A stretch of DNA of 64,000 nt from an uncultured Coriobacteriaceae bacterium (GTDB lineage: Bacteria; Actinomycetota; Coriobacteriia; Coriobacteriales; Atopobiaceae). Every line of letters begins with the position of its first letter. Position 1 is the first letter of the stretch. The notes beneath the pieces were generated by a model. It searched no databases. It had not been told where the DNA came from and saw nothing but the letters and a program-made list of their open reading frames with translations. The stretch covers positions 1 to 64,000 of the forward strand of contig CADBYM010000028.1 in assembly GCA_902798915.1 (NCBI GenBank). The letters run 5' to 3'. The position numbers and the translations under genes were made by a program. This document shows, piece after piece, positions 26,396 through 35,199 of this stretch.

Positions 26396-29300
26396 GCGCA
26401 GGCGGACACGATGCGCACGTCGTCGTAGGTGCCCTGGCTCCAGCGGCCGTCGTCGTTGACCATGATGTTCTTCGAGAGGCTCGTGCGCGCTGCGGTGGGG
26501 AAGGCGAGCCTCGTCTCCACGTCCGCATAGACGAAGTTCGGTTTGTCGGCCGCCGGATCGAGGTCTGCGAGCGCCGCGACCTCCTCGCTCGTGAACGCAC
26601 CGGTACGCGTGCGGACGTTGTTGCCCGCGGCAACGTCGATTCGGTCCGGCTCCCCGGCATAGTCGCTCACGGTGCCCAGCACGTCGTTGCCGCTCTGGAA
26701 CGCCACCACGTTGTGCGCCGCGATGCCCGTCTCGATGTCCGCCGCATTGCCACCGAGGTCGACCCAGGTCTCGATGTCCATGACCGCATCGAGCGCCAGG
26801 GACGGCACATCCTCCCAGTAGCTCGCCGCCTCCATGGGCGTGCGCTTGTAGGACGTGGGCACCGGCGTGAGGTCGGCCTTCACCACGAGCAGCTTGCGCC
26901 CGGTCCCGCGCCAATCGTCCTCGACGTAGGCCTCCCGCACGGCATCGGCATCACGCAGCCGCACCGTGTTCAGGACGGGCGTCATTCCCTCGGGCAGCAG
27001 GTCGTACCACGTGCCGGCCGTCTCGGCCTCGAGCTCGCCCGACGCGAGCGCCTTGCGATACGTCTCCTCGTCGGTAATGAACGTCCGCTCCTCGACCCGG
27101 GCGTCATAGTGCACCGTGGCCGTGCGCCGCACGAAGTCCACGTCGGTCACCTGGTCGAAGGTGGCCCGCTTGGCGGGATAGACCGCGAGGTCGGCCGTGT
27201 ATCCGTCGAGGCGATCCTCCCCCCACTTCTCCAGGTGCACGAGCTTGCTCGTCTGCGTGGCGCTGGGCTGGGCAAACCCGTAGGCGTCCATCTCCACGCC
27301 GTTTTGCACCCACATCCTTGGCTGATAGACGGTCTGCCCCTCGCGTCCCACGAACTTGCGCTGGGCGTACGCCCGCAGCTTGGCCTTGCCCGCCGGCGTA
27401 AGCGTCACGCGCGGATACAGGTACGACATGAGATAGGCGTTCCGCGTCGTGGTGACCTCGGTCCGCAGGTTGGTCGTGCGGGGCGGCAGCTTGACGGTGG
27501 CACCCGCCACGTCGCCGGCCGACGAGATGCTCGGCCATCCGCCGCTCCAGTCAACGGTGGCGTAGGGTGCCTCCTGCCACGCGCCATCCACCTCGACGTA
27601 AAGGTCGATGACGGGAATGTGCGCGTCATCGGTGTCGGCGGCATAGTCGAAGGTTCCGTCCTCTGCCGTGCTCACCGAGAGGCGCTCGCCCTTCCGCACG
27701 TTGACACCCTCGAGCGTACCGATGAGCGGCTTCTCGAACTCCACGAAGTCAAAGGTGTAGTCGGATCCTGCGGTGAGCGCCGTACCGCCCTCGAGGCGCT
27801 GCAGGGTCTCCTCGTCCGCACGCACCGTCCCGTCCACGTACAGCCCCCGGTCGGTCGTGACCATGGTGACCGGACGCTTCAGGTAGTTGTCCTGGATCAG
27901 ATAATACTCGACGAGCTCGTACTCCCCCGGACGCTGCGGGTCCACGGGCCCCGTCGCGGCAACGTAGCGTTGGGTCGCCTCGTCCCAGCGCGCCCACTCA
28001 AAGCCGTCATGGGCAGCCGTCACGGAGGAGGCGGGCTTCTCCAGCGTCCACGGCAGGACCCAACCCTCGGTCTTTATCGTGTACCACAGGCTCACGTCCT
28101 TCCCGTCGCGCAACTGGTTGATGGCGTCCTCATAGATGCCATACCAGCCGTTGTAGTGCTGCCGCGTGCCCTTGCGCGAGATCGTCCTGGCCTCTTCGTC
28201 GGGATCGTGCGCCACGTAGTCGTACTCGTCAATGGTCGCCCGATCCTCCCATCCGTCGTTGCCCCACTTGAACACATTGAAGTGTCCGGGCGGCTCGATG
28301 AAGGTTGAGTCGTGAAGCGAGAACGAGACCGCCTGCGTCGCACGTGCCGTCGTCGGCGTGTCCTGCCCGTCGATGGGGTTGAGGGTGTACGTCACCTGGT
28401 TGTGGAAGGTGTACTCGCGTCCGGTCGCGAACTGCGAGAGGGGATAGGCGGAGTACACATGTATATAAGCCGTGTTGCCTTGCGTCTGCTTGGGCCAACC
28501 TGCGTAGATGCCTGCGCCCGTCACGCGGTCCCGCGCCGCCGAGAAGGTCTCGGCCTCCCCGATGCTCGTCTGGTAGACGAAGCCGTCCCGCTCGACGCCG
28601 CTCGCCCGGTCCTGTTCGAGCAGGAGCGCATCGTCCACGTCCAGCGAGAAGGGCTGGTTGCCCCTATGGTGCGCATGCATGTACCAGTCGACGACCACGA
28701 ACTTCGACTCGCCCACATACTGCGCGGGAATCGTTCCCGCAGGAAGCGCGTTCGCGTCCACGACCTGCGGAGACGTCCCCGTAACGCGCTTGTAAGCCGC
28801 ATCGACCACCTCGCCGGTATCCATGAGCGCACGAATCTCGTTCGAGACGGCACGTAGGGTGTTCCCGCGGAAGGTGGTCACCTCCATGTAGGCATACCAA
28901 GGGGCCGTGTGGTGCTCATCCGTCACGTGGCTTGCCCCCTCGTCGTAGGCGCTCGCCTGCCCGTCGGTGTGGATGCTCGCGTATGCGTCCGCAACCTGGT
29001 GCGGGGTGAGGTTGACCCACATCACCTGGATGAAGCCCTTGGTTGCCGCACTCATGGCATGGGTGTTGGTAAACACGTAATAGTCATCCACCAGCTGCCA
29101 GTTGAAGTCGGTCGCCAGGCTGGGCGCCTCTGCCAGAGGAATCACCACGTCGCCCGCCTGTCCGCCCTCACGTAGCGCAAACATCGAAGCCGGCACCATG
29201 ATGCGCAGGTCGCCCGCCTCGTAGTCGTGCTCGCCAGAGACGCTGTAGTCAATCTGCGCGACGATGCTCTGATTCGCGTCCGAGCGAACGTCCACCGACC

Positions 29301-31176
29301 CCGGCCGGCGGGAGAGAAGGTCATCGTCATCGTCGACAAACTCGTCTTTGCTTATCCACGACACCCGAATGTCCTCGATGTTGTTCCCGTCGCGGTTGTC
29401 GCGTGGTGGTGCACCGGCAGCAAAGCCGTCAAGAGTGCTTGACGTCGACCCGGCTGCCGTGGCACCGCGCGTCCCCTCGGAAGCCGAGCCGCGCGTCTCG
29501 CTCGCCCCGTTACCCAACGAGGCCGCAAGCAACAGCGCCTCGGGCCTGCCGACCTCCTTCGAGAGTGCCGCCATCGCACTTGCCGCGCTACGCGTCGCCG
29601 TACCTTGAAGATTGACCGCCACCACGCCCGCATCGTCACGCGAGACCGATGCGCCGGAGGTCACGGGCTGCGCGTCGGCAGGCGTGCTCAGCACGTCCAT
29701 GCCCAGCTCCTCAAGAAGCGATCCCGTCGGTGTCGGAATGTCCGCGCTCTCCTCGTGCGCGTCCTCGGGCTCTGCCGGCACCGCGCTTGCACTCGGTTCG
29801 TCATCCTCGGCATCATCCGCCTCATCGCCCCCGGCATCGCCTCCTTCGCCATCCTCGGAGCCAGCCGCTTGACCATCCGCACCGGCATCCGATACCGCGC
29901 CCTGCGCAGTGCTCGCCACAACGCTCACTCTCTTGGGCGTTGCCTCCCGTGGCCGCCTGCGCCCCGCCGGACTTGGGTACGTCGCAACGACCTTGTCGTT
30001 GACCCGCGCGGTCAGCGTGCTCGCGAGCTCCTTGCCCGCGAACCGACGCGCCTCGAATGCCGGGTACTCGATTCTCGCCCGTGCGACGCCGTCCTTCGCG
30101 GCAACCGCGTTCGCGGCGCCTGCGGCAACCGCCTCCCCCTCGGTGGTCGCCAACGCGCCGGAGACAAGCACCTCCGTACCTTCGGGCACACCCGTTACCG
30201 CGAACTCGTCCACGACGGCCGACCCCTCGGTAGGTGCCTCTTCCGCCACGATCCGCTCGCTCCCATCTGCGGCCTGCAGCGCAGACTCGAGCGCCGGCAC
30301 GCATACGACCGCACCACCGAGCGCGTCGAACGTCCGCGTCGCGACCTGCTCTCCGTCCCGCAGCAACGTCATTCGAACGGCTGCCATCTCGCCCGCGATA
30401 TCGTGCAGGTCCACGCTCCATGGACCCAAAGCGGCAACGCCAGATGCCTGCTCCGCCGCAAAGCTCGTTCGGTACTCCAGCGCCCCGACCGACGCTTCGC
30501 CTGATTCCGGTGCCACCGCGCGACGGAGGTTCTCTCCGTGCTCGGGATCAACGAGCTCGACGAGCGCCTCGTATGGCTCCCGAGGCTCCAAGCCCTCGTA
30601 GCTCACCTCAAAGTGGAGCGCATTCTCCCCTGTCGCCGACGCCACATTCGAGCCCGTGGTCTCGTTGCGTACCGCGAGTCCGGCGATGGCGGGTCCGCCT
30701 ACCTGCCCCGCATCGCCTTGCTGCTCTTTGGCAGGCAGCTCGACTTCCCCCGCGTCCTCATCCACGGGTCCTGCGGTCGGGCCAGGCTCTTCGCCCGCAT
30801 CATCACCTTGGCCCGCATCATTACCGTCGACTTCCCCATCATGTTCCGATATGTCATCGTCATCCCCCTCGCCCTGCTTGTCCGCCGTTTCCTTCTCGCT
30901 CGTGGCATCGTCGCCGCGCTCGGCCGCGCCCTCGCTCTTGTCTCCCGCCTCGTCGGACTCAGCCCCAGCGCCATCGGCGTCCGCATCGGGCTTTGCGTCC
31001 TCGGACGTTGCGATCTCCTCGCCTTGCCCCCACGCAAAGGCATAGGGTCCCATGCCTCCCGGCATGAGTCCCTGCGCCACCATCGTCGCCGAGACCACCA
31101 CCGAGACGTACCTCCGCAGCGCGTTTTCCCAACGCTTTCGTCGCTCCCTTCCTCTCTTGCCGCTCGGATTAACCAT
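26392..31176 (-). CDS. Secreted surface adhesin, N-terminal half of unit B
   Basis: 1594 aa from the ATG at 31176, chosen for GAGGAGG 8 bases upstream; an ATG 24 codons earlier lacks a ribosome site. The basic N-terminus (GKRGRERRKRWENALRRYVS) and hydrophobic VVVSATMVAQGLMPGGMG form a signal peptide. A strongly acidic Asp/Glu-rich tract follows (about residues 45-130), then beta-rich domains, a second acidic stretch near residue 400, and a region of about 1,050 residues clearly paralogous to the gene at 9031-13836. The C-terminus (GRWSQGT, eight extra residues YDDVRIVS, then ACA) has no sorting signal and runs into the next gene by ATGA. Secreted, probably one polypeptide with, or held to, the product of 16586-26395. 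Function beyond adhesion or stalk formation cannot be assigned. Confidence 0.9.
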   Translation of the reverse strand: MVNPSGKRGRERRKRWENALRRYVSVVVSATMVAQGLMPGGMGPYAFAWGQGEEIATSEDAKPDADADGAGAESDEAGDKSEGAAERGDDATSEKETADKQGEGDDDDISEHDGEVDGNDAGQGDDAGEEPGPTAGPVDEDAGEVELPAKEQQGDAGQVGGPAIAGLAVRNETTGSNVASATGENALHFEVSYEGLEPREPYEALVELVDPEHGENLRRAVAPESGEASVGALEYRTSFAAEQASGVAALGPWSVDLHDIAGEMAAVRMTLLRDGEQVATRTFDALGGAVVCVPALESALQAADGSERIVAEEAPTEGSAVVDEFAVTGVPEGTEVLVSGALATTEGEAVAAGAANAVAAKDGVARARIEYPAFEARRFAGKELASTLTARVNDKVVATYPSPAGRRRPREATPKRVSVVASTAQGAVSDAGADGQAAGSEDGEGGDAGGDEADDAEDDEPSASAVPAEPEDAHEESADIPTPTGSLLEELGMDVLSTPADAQPVTSGASVSRDDAGVVAVNLQGTATRSAASAMAALSKEVGRPEALLLAASLGNGASETRGSASEGTRGATAAGSTSSTLDGFAAGAPPRDNRDGNNIEDIRVSWISKDEFVDDDDDLLSRRPGSVDVRSDANQSIVAQIDYSVSGEHDYEAGDLRIMVPASMFALREGGQAGDVVIPLAEAPSLATDFNWQLVDDYYVFTNTHAMSAATKGFIQVMWVNLTPHQVADAYASIHTDGQASAYDEGASHVTDEHHTAPWYAYMEVTTFRGNTLRAVSNEIRALMDTGEVVDAAYKRVTGTSPQVVDANALPAGTIPAQYVGESKFVVVDWYMHAHHRGNQPFSLDVDDALLLEQDRASGVERDGFVYQTSIGEAETFSAARDRVTGAGIYAGWPKQTQGNTAYIHVYSAYPLSQFATGREYTFHNQVTYTLNPIDGQDTPTTARATQAVSFSLHDSTFIEPPGHFNVFKWGNDGWEDRATIDEYDYVAHDPDEEARTISRKGTRQHYNGWYGIYEDAINQLRDGKDVSLWYTIKTEGWVLPWTLEKPASSVTAAHDGFEWARWDEATQRYVAATGPVDPQRPGEYELVEYYLIQDNYLKRPVTMVTTDRGLYVDGTVRADEETLQRLEGGTALTAGSDYTFDFVEFEKPLIGTLEGVNVRKGERLSVSTAEDGTFDYAADTDDAHIPVIDLYVEVDGAWQEAPYATVDWSGGWPSISSAGDVAGATVKLPPRTTNLRTEVTTTRNAYLMSYLYPRVTLTPAGKAKLRAYAQRKFVGREGQTVYQPRMWVQNGVEMDAYGFAQPSATQTSKLVHLEKWGEDRLDGYTADLAVYPAKRATFDQVTDVDFVRRTATVHYDARVEERTFITDEETYRKALASGELEAETAGTWYDLLPEGMTPVLNTVRLRDADAVREAYVEDDWRGTGRKLLVVKADLTPVPTSYKRTPMEAASYWEDVPSLALDAVMDIETWVDLGGNAADIETGIAAHNVVAFQSGNDVLGTVSDYAGEPDRIDVAAGNNVRTRTGAFTSEEVAALADLDPAADKPNFVYADVETRLAFPTAARTSLSKNIMVNDDGRWSQGTYDDVRIVSACA

Positions 31177-31385
31177 GCCGTTCCTCCTCGCTCTTCTTGG
31201 CGTCCACCTGACGCCCGGAAGGCGCATGATACTCGGGTCAACTTGCACGAATTTCCCCGCTAGCAGACACTTTTTTCCCCGCTTTTTGCACCATCGCAGG
31301 TAAAGTGCCCCGTTTCGTTTTGCACTCGATTGACCTTACGTTTTTCTGAAATTTGCAATGAACAGGAATGAACAGGCAAGGACAA

Positions 31386-31454
31386 TGAACAGGGGACGGG
31401 TTTTCGTTCAACGTCCCCTTCTTTCTTGGAACGAAAAACCCGTCCCCTGTTCCA
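31386..31454. repeat. Palindromic element copy 1
   Basis: Arms GAACAGGGGACGGGTTTT and its complement CGAAAAACCCGTCCCCTGTT flank a short loop. Same family as five other copies in this window. It lies in the 380-base gap between the divergent unit B adhesin and DUF1349 genes; the rest of that gap is AT-rich and holds no gene. Confidence 0.9.
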
Positions 31455-31558
31455 GGGTCCGCAGCTCGCGCTTCGTGCGACCCTCCTTGCCATCTGTGCC
31501 ATACTGGAGGAGCCGATAACACAAACGTTTGGCGCTTCGCCGCCCGAAGGGAGCAGCC

Positions 31559-32164
31559 ATGCTTGACGCAGCAACGATGGAATGGACACGCGAGCCGCAC
31601 GAGTGGAGCGCATCCGACGCAGCCATCACGATCACCACGGAGCCAGGCACCGACCTCTGGCAGCGTACCTACTACCACTTCCGCAACGACAACGCCCCCG
31701 TCCTCCAGCTGACCACCGACGAGCGCCTCTTCTCGCTCGTGGTGAGAACGGACTTCTCGGGCGCCCGCCATCGCTTCGATCAGTGCGGCGTCGCAATGTA
31801 CCTCGATTCCGACAACTGGATCAAGGGCTCGGTCGAGTACGAGGACGGTGTGATTCAGCATTTGGGCAGCGTGGTCACAAACCACGGCTACAGCGACTGG
31901 GCCACCACCGAGATTCCCGCGGACATTCGCGAGATGTGGTATCGCCTGAGCAGGCGCGAAGACGACTATCGCATCGACTGCTCCGAGGACGGAACGAGCT
32001 GGCATCAGATGCGCGTTTGTCACCTGTACGAGGGTGCGGGTACGGTGCGCGTGGGCATCTACGCCTGCTCGCCGGAGGACTCCTCGTTTACGGCGAAGTT
32101 CACCGACCTCGAGCTCGGCCCCTGCGCCTGGGAGGCACACGACGGCCAGCAGCCCGATGAGTAG
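31559..32164 (+). CDS. DUF1349 family protein (concanavalin A-like fold)
   Basis: 201 aa from the ATG at 31559, with GGGAG before it. The sequence shows DUF1349 features: a Trp-rich start (EWTREPHEWSASDAAITITT), DLWQRTYYHF, a FDQCGVAMYLDSDNWIKGSVEYEDG core and LGSVVTNHGYSDWATTEIP. These cytoplasmic jelly-roll proteins are related to yeast Ree1 and are often found near sugar genes; the activity is not established. No signal peptide is seen. It is transcribed towards rpiB, from which a bidirectional hairpin separates it. Context with pentose-phosphate isomerase and epimerase genes suggests a carbohydrate-related role. Confidence 0.8.
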   Translation: MLDAATMEWTREPHEWSASDAAITITTEPGTDLWQRTYYHFRNDNAPVLQLTTDERLFSLVVRTDFSGARHRFDQCGVAMYLDSDNWIKGSVEYEDGVIQHLGSVVTNHGYSDWATTEIPADIREMWYRLSRREDDYRIDCSEDGTSWHQMRVCHLYEGAGTVRVGIYACSPEDSSFTAKFTDLELGPCAWEAHDGQQPDE

Positions 32165-32169
32165 CGTTC

Positions 32170-32199
32170 AAAACGACCGTTCCCGTCGCCGGCCGTTTT
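32170..32199. terminator. Bidirectional terminator between the DUF1349 gene and rpiB
   Basis: AAAACGACCG (32170-32179) and CGGCCGTTTT (32190-32199) form a stem with one mismatch, with A and T runs at the outer ends. It is placed between two convergent genes and could serve both. Confidence 0.7.
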
Positions 32200-32212
32200 C
32201 GCCACCGCCTCC

Positions 32213-32674
32213 TCACCCGAGCTTCTGCGTCTGCTCAATCTCGGCGAGCATGTCGATGCGCACCTGATGCCGACCGCCCTCGTACTCGGCGCCAAGCCAC
32301 GCGTCCACGATATCCTTGGCGGTCTCGATGCCGACGACGCGCGCGCCGAAGGCCACGCAGTTGGCGTTGTTGTGCTGGCGAGAGAGCCGCGCCGAGTAGG
32401 GCTCGGAGCACGTGACGCAGCGGATGCCGTGGACCTTGTTCGCGGAGAGCGAGATTCCCACGCCCGTGCCGCAGATCAGGATGCCGCCGTCGACCTCGCC
32501 CGAGGCGACCATCTGCGCCACCTTGAAGCCGCTGACGGGATAGTTGAACCGCTCCGTGGAGTCGGTGCCCACGTTGACGACCTCGTAGCCCTTCTCCTCC
32601 AGATACGCCTGGATCTCGCGCTTCATCTCCACCGCGACGTGGTCGTTGCCGATTGCGAGCTTCTTGAATGCCAT
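32213..32674 (-). CDS. rpiB: RpiB/LacAB family sugar-phosphate isomerase (ribose-5-phosphate isomerase B type)
   Basis: 153 aa, the usual length for RpiB. AAAGGAG precedes the ATG at 32674. Key features: GNDHVA at residues 9-14 (phosphate-binding and ring-opening region), the catalytic Cys68 in ICGTGVGIS, and the RQHNNAN motif near residue 102. The enzyme interconverts ribose-5-P and ribulose-5-P, or allose-6-P and allulose-6-P in some members. It lies downstream of the epimerase gene on the same strand (307-base gap), and both probably belong to the regulon of the divergent LacI gene. The substrate cannot be fixed from sequence: an AlsB-like role with an AlsE-like epimerase is possible. Confidence 0.9.
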   Translation of the reverse strand: MAFKKLAIGNDHVAVEMKREIQAYLEEKGYEVVNVGTDSTERFNYPVSGFKVAQMVASGEVDGGILICGTGVGISLSANKVHGIRCVTCSEPYSARLSRQHNNANCVAFGARVVGIETAKDIVDAWLGAEYEGGRHQVRIDMLAEIEQTQKLG

Positions 32675-32981
32675 CCTTCTTCTTCTCCTTTGCTAGCGGC
32701 GGGCCCTCCTCTTGGGTCCGCCTATTGAGTCTGCCTGTTGAGCCTGCCTGTTGAGTCCGCCTGCTGTCTCGATGCCAACGAATTTACCGACTATGGTTCG
32801 CTCGTTCCCCGCCAACTGGCCTTCTGCGGAGGCCCGTTCCCATAGTCGGTAAAAGGGGCCGAACGCGGGGCTCCGTCGACCGGCGTCGGGGCTCCGTCGA
32901 CCGGCGTCGGGGCTCCGTCGACCGGCGTCGGGGCGCGGGCCGGGGCGCAGACCGGGGCGCGGGACGCCTCCAGCCCGGAGC
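32675..32981. repeat. Repeat-rich intergenic region between the epimerase gene and rpiB
   Basis: It holds a perfect 14-bp inverted repeat (32783-32796 with 32840-32853, TTTACCGACTATGG) around a 43-base spacer. It also holds three perfect tandem copies of a 21-bp GC-rich unit (32867-32929) and a degenerate CCTGTTGAGTCTG series near 32725-32765. No gene is seen. It may be an attenuator or a mobile-element remnant inside the operon. Confidence 0.8.
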
Positions 32982-33644
32982 CTAGAGCGCGCGAAGTGCC
33001 GCCATCGTGGTGCCGTAGTCACCACGTCCGAAGAGGCCCGCCGTGCCTAGCACGAAGCCGCGCACACCCATGCCATTCGCCTGAGCGATGCGCCCCGGCG
33101 AGCAGTTGCCGTCCACCAACACTTCGTAGTGATTCGCGCCCTCATGGTTTGCAGCGACGAGCTGCTCGAGCTTGGGGTTCACGAAGTCGAGCCATGCCTG
33201 CCCCGCGAACCCGGGGTTGACGGTCATCGCAAGCACGTAGTCGCAGAGCGAGAGCACCGGCTCCACGGCCGAGAAGCTCGTGCCGGGGTTGATGGCGATG
33301 CCGGCCCTCACGCCCAGCTCCCGAATGGTGGCCAGCGTGCGCGCCACGTGCGGGTCGGCCTCGGGGTGCACGTAGATGACCTGGGCGCCCATGGCGGCGA
33401 ACTTGTCAATGTAGCGCCCAGGGTTCTCCACCATCATGTGCACGTCGCAGGGAACGGTGGCGTTCTTGCAGATCCACTCGATGTCCTGCAGGCCCATGCC
33501 GTAGTTGGGCACGTACGTGCCGTCCATGAGGTCGAGGTGGAAGCCGTCGGCTCCGGCGGCTTCGAGCGCCGTCACCTCGTCTGCCAGGTGGCCGAAGTCG
33601 GCACACATCATTGAGGGGAGCAGGAGCTTGCTTTGGGCGGACAT
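32982..33644 (-). CDS. Ribulose-phosphate 3-epimerase family protein (Rpe or AlsE type)
   Basis: 220 aa, typical TIM-barrel epimerase length. AAGGAAGG precedes the ATG at 33644. Metal and catalytic positions are recognisable: LPSMMCADF at the start, FHLDLMDGTYVPN, DVHMMVENP, MTVNPGFAGQ and VDGNCS. The VDGNCS and GTAGLF motifs and the MTVNPGFAGQ form resemble D-allulose-6-phosphate 3-epimerase (AlsE) as much as housekeeping Rpe. Interconverts ribulose-5-P and xylulose-5-P, or allulose-6-P and fructose-6-P. It is followed by rpiB and is divergent from a LacI regulator with operator-like sites in between, which favours an inducible catabolic role over a housekeeping one. Confidence 0.85.
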   Translation of the reverse strand: MSAQSKLLLPSMMCADFGHLADEVTALEAAGADGFHLDLMDGTYVPNYGMGLQDIEWICKNATVPCDVHMMVENPGRYIDKFAAMGAQVIYVHPEADPHVARTLATIRELGVRAGIAINPGTSFSAVEPVLSLCDYVLAMTVNPGFAGQAWLDFVNPKLEQLVAANHEGANHYEVLVDGNCSPGRIAQANGMGVRGFVLGTAGLFGRGDYGTTMAALRAL

Positions 33645-33660
33645 GGTGTTCCTTCCTTAC

Positions 33661-33750
33661 GTAACCGTTTAACTAAGGAAAGAATAGCAGACTGAGCCAA
33701 TTGGGTTAATCGTTTTACTCTCCTTCACACCATCACCATAAACGGTTAAC
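33661..33750. promoter_or_regulatory. Three LacI-type operator-like sites between the epimerase and lacI-family genes
   Basis: Related near-palindromes occur at 33661-33673 (GTAACCGTTTAAC), 33705-33718 (GTTAATCGTTTTAC) and 33739-33750 (TAAACGGTTAAC). All have a central CG, as LacI-family operators do. They sit just upstream of the epimerase start (33644) and in the divergent promoter region, and a match recurs at 45363-45375. Binding by the adjacent LacI protein is inferred. Confidence 0.65.
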
Positions 33751-33782
33751 CTCGTTGTTGTTCGCGCCTTCCTCGATTTAGC

Positions 33783-33960
33783 TTGCCCTCCCGCGTGCCG
33801 CTATTGCGCCGCTTGCGTACCCTCCCGCGTGCGACTCGCGCGCCCCATCGCGGCCGCCCGCGTGCAGCTCGCGCCCGCCCGCGCGACGCTCACTCGACCT
33901 TCCGCATGCCGCTCGCATGCCATCGCATGCCGCTCGCGCGCCCCATCGCGCGCTGTTGTA
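33783..33960. repeat. Degenerate GC-rich repeat upstream of the lacI-family gene
   Basis: Imperfect reiterations of CGCGTGCCGCTCGCGCGCC and CATCGCG-like words fill about 180 bases directly before the LacI gene. No gene. Possibly recombination-prone or DNA-structural; no known family recognised. Confidence 0.7.
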
Positions 33961-33991
33961 GAATACAGACCCACGCAACGAAGGGATTCCT

Positions 33992-35011
33992 ATGGCCAAG
34001 CGCGGTGTTTCCATCTACGACATTGCCCAGCTCGCCGGCGTCAGCACGGCAACGGTCTCGAACGTCCTCAACGAGAAGGGCAGCTATTCCGCAAAGACGC
34101 GCGACCTCGTCCTGCGCATCGCACACGAGCAGGGCTACGTAGCGAACTTTGCGGCAAAGAGTCTACGCGAGGCCAGCACAAAGACCATCGCCCTTCTCAC
34201 GCCGGACGTGAGCAACGACTTCTTCTCGACCTTGGTGCTCAGGGTGGAGAGCCTGCTCCACGAGGCAGGCTACACCTCCTACATCTGCAACACCGGAAGC
34301 GACGCGGAGCGCGAGGAGCGCTACGTGCGCGACCTTGTGTCCAAGCAGGTGGATGGCCTTGTCTACATAGGCGGAAGGACGCACGAGCCCCCGTCCATCG
34401 CCGTGGACCTGCCCGTGGTGCACGTCGACCATCGCGGCACCATCGGCATGCGGCGCGAGACCTACGTGGAGAACGACATACACGCGATGGGTTACGACAT
34501 GACCCAGACCCTCATTGATCACGGATGCACGCGCGTTGCGTTGGCAAGCGTCTCGGCAACGGTCTATCACCACGGAGATCAAGACCAAGTGGCAGGATAC
34601 CTTCGCTGCCTCGAGGATCACGGCATGCCGTTGGACGAGAATCTCGTCCTCAAGGGGCCCCATCAGCAGTCGAGTCTGGTGGAGGCCGCACAGCTGGTGC
34701 GCGACTGCCTGGATGCGGGCCACGCGTTCGACGGCGTTGTCGCCCTCGGCGACCGCGTCGCGCTCGGTGTGGTGAACGCACTCAAGGAGCGCGGAATCGC
34801 CGTGGGACACGATGTGCGCGTCATTGGCATGGACGACTCCATCTATTCGCGCGTCTCCACGCCCGCCATCTCGACGGTGCGGCGCAACACGGCGGCACTC
34901 GCCGAACGCGGCGCCCAGACGATGCTTGCGATGCTGGGCGACGACAAGGACGTCGAGGCACACGTGCTGGTGCCACACGAGGTCGTGGAGCGCGCCACCA
35001 CCCTCGGCTAG
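33992..35011 (+). CDS. LacI family transcriptional regulator
   Basis: 339 aa, the full family length. The N-terminal helix-turn-helix is classical (SIYDIAQLAGVSTATVSNVL, then a YVANFAAKSLRE hinge helix), followed by a periplasmic-binding-protein-like sugar domain (TIALLTPDVSNDFFSTLV, GLVYIGG, VVALGDRVALGVV, RVIGMDDS). A weak AAGGGA precedes the ATG at 33992. It is divergent from the epimerase gene with operator-like sites between them, so it probably represses the epimerase-rpiB genes and itself. A matching site upstream of the PTS gene suggests it also controls that operon. The ligand is unknown; a sugar phosphate or pentose/hexulose is likely. Confidence 0.92.
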   Translation: MAKRGVSIYDIAQLAGVSTATVSNVLNEKGSYSAKTRDLVLRIAHEQGYVANFAAKSLREASTKTIALLTPDVSNDFFSTLVLRVESLLHEAGYTSYICNTGSDAEREERYVRDLVSKQVDGLVYIGGRTHEPPSIAVDLPVVHVDHRGTIGMRRETYVENDIHAMGYDMTQTLIDHGCTRVALASVSATVYHHGDQDQVAGYLRCLEDHGMPLDENLVLKGPHQQSSLVEAAQLVRDCLDAGHAFDGVVALGDRVALGVVNALKERGIAVGHDVRVIGMDDSIYSRVSTPAISTVRRNTAALAERGAQTMLAMLGDDKDVEAHVLVPHEVVERATTLG

Positions 35012-35199
35012 ACGAGCGGACTACGCGCATCTCACAAGCACGTGGAGCCCGCACGCCGGCGAGCAGGCGCGCGGCCACAGCAACCCGCCGCGACCCCACG
35101 CCTGCCCAGACTCTGCTCACATTCCTAGGTACTTTGTTTCTCACTCCTGCGACACTCACGCCTGCGTTTACAAAGGAATAATGGTGTCGGTAGGTCAAA

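Noticed and set aside
26396..26914. N-terminal extension of the 3269-aa protein by 173 codons
   Set aside because: This stretch overlaps the conserved end of the upstream adhesin gene in another frame, and its translation is Arg/His/Gly-rich nonsense; the ATG at 26395 matches the paralog.
32867..32929. CRISPR array
   Set aside because: Three 21-bp repeats without any spacers, and no cas genes in the window; simple tandem repeat.
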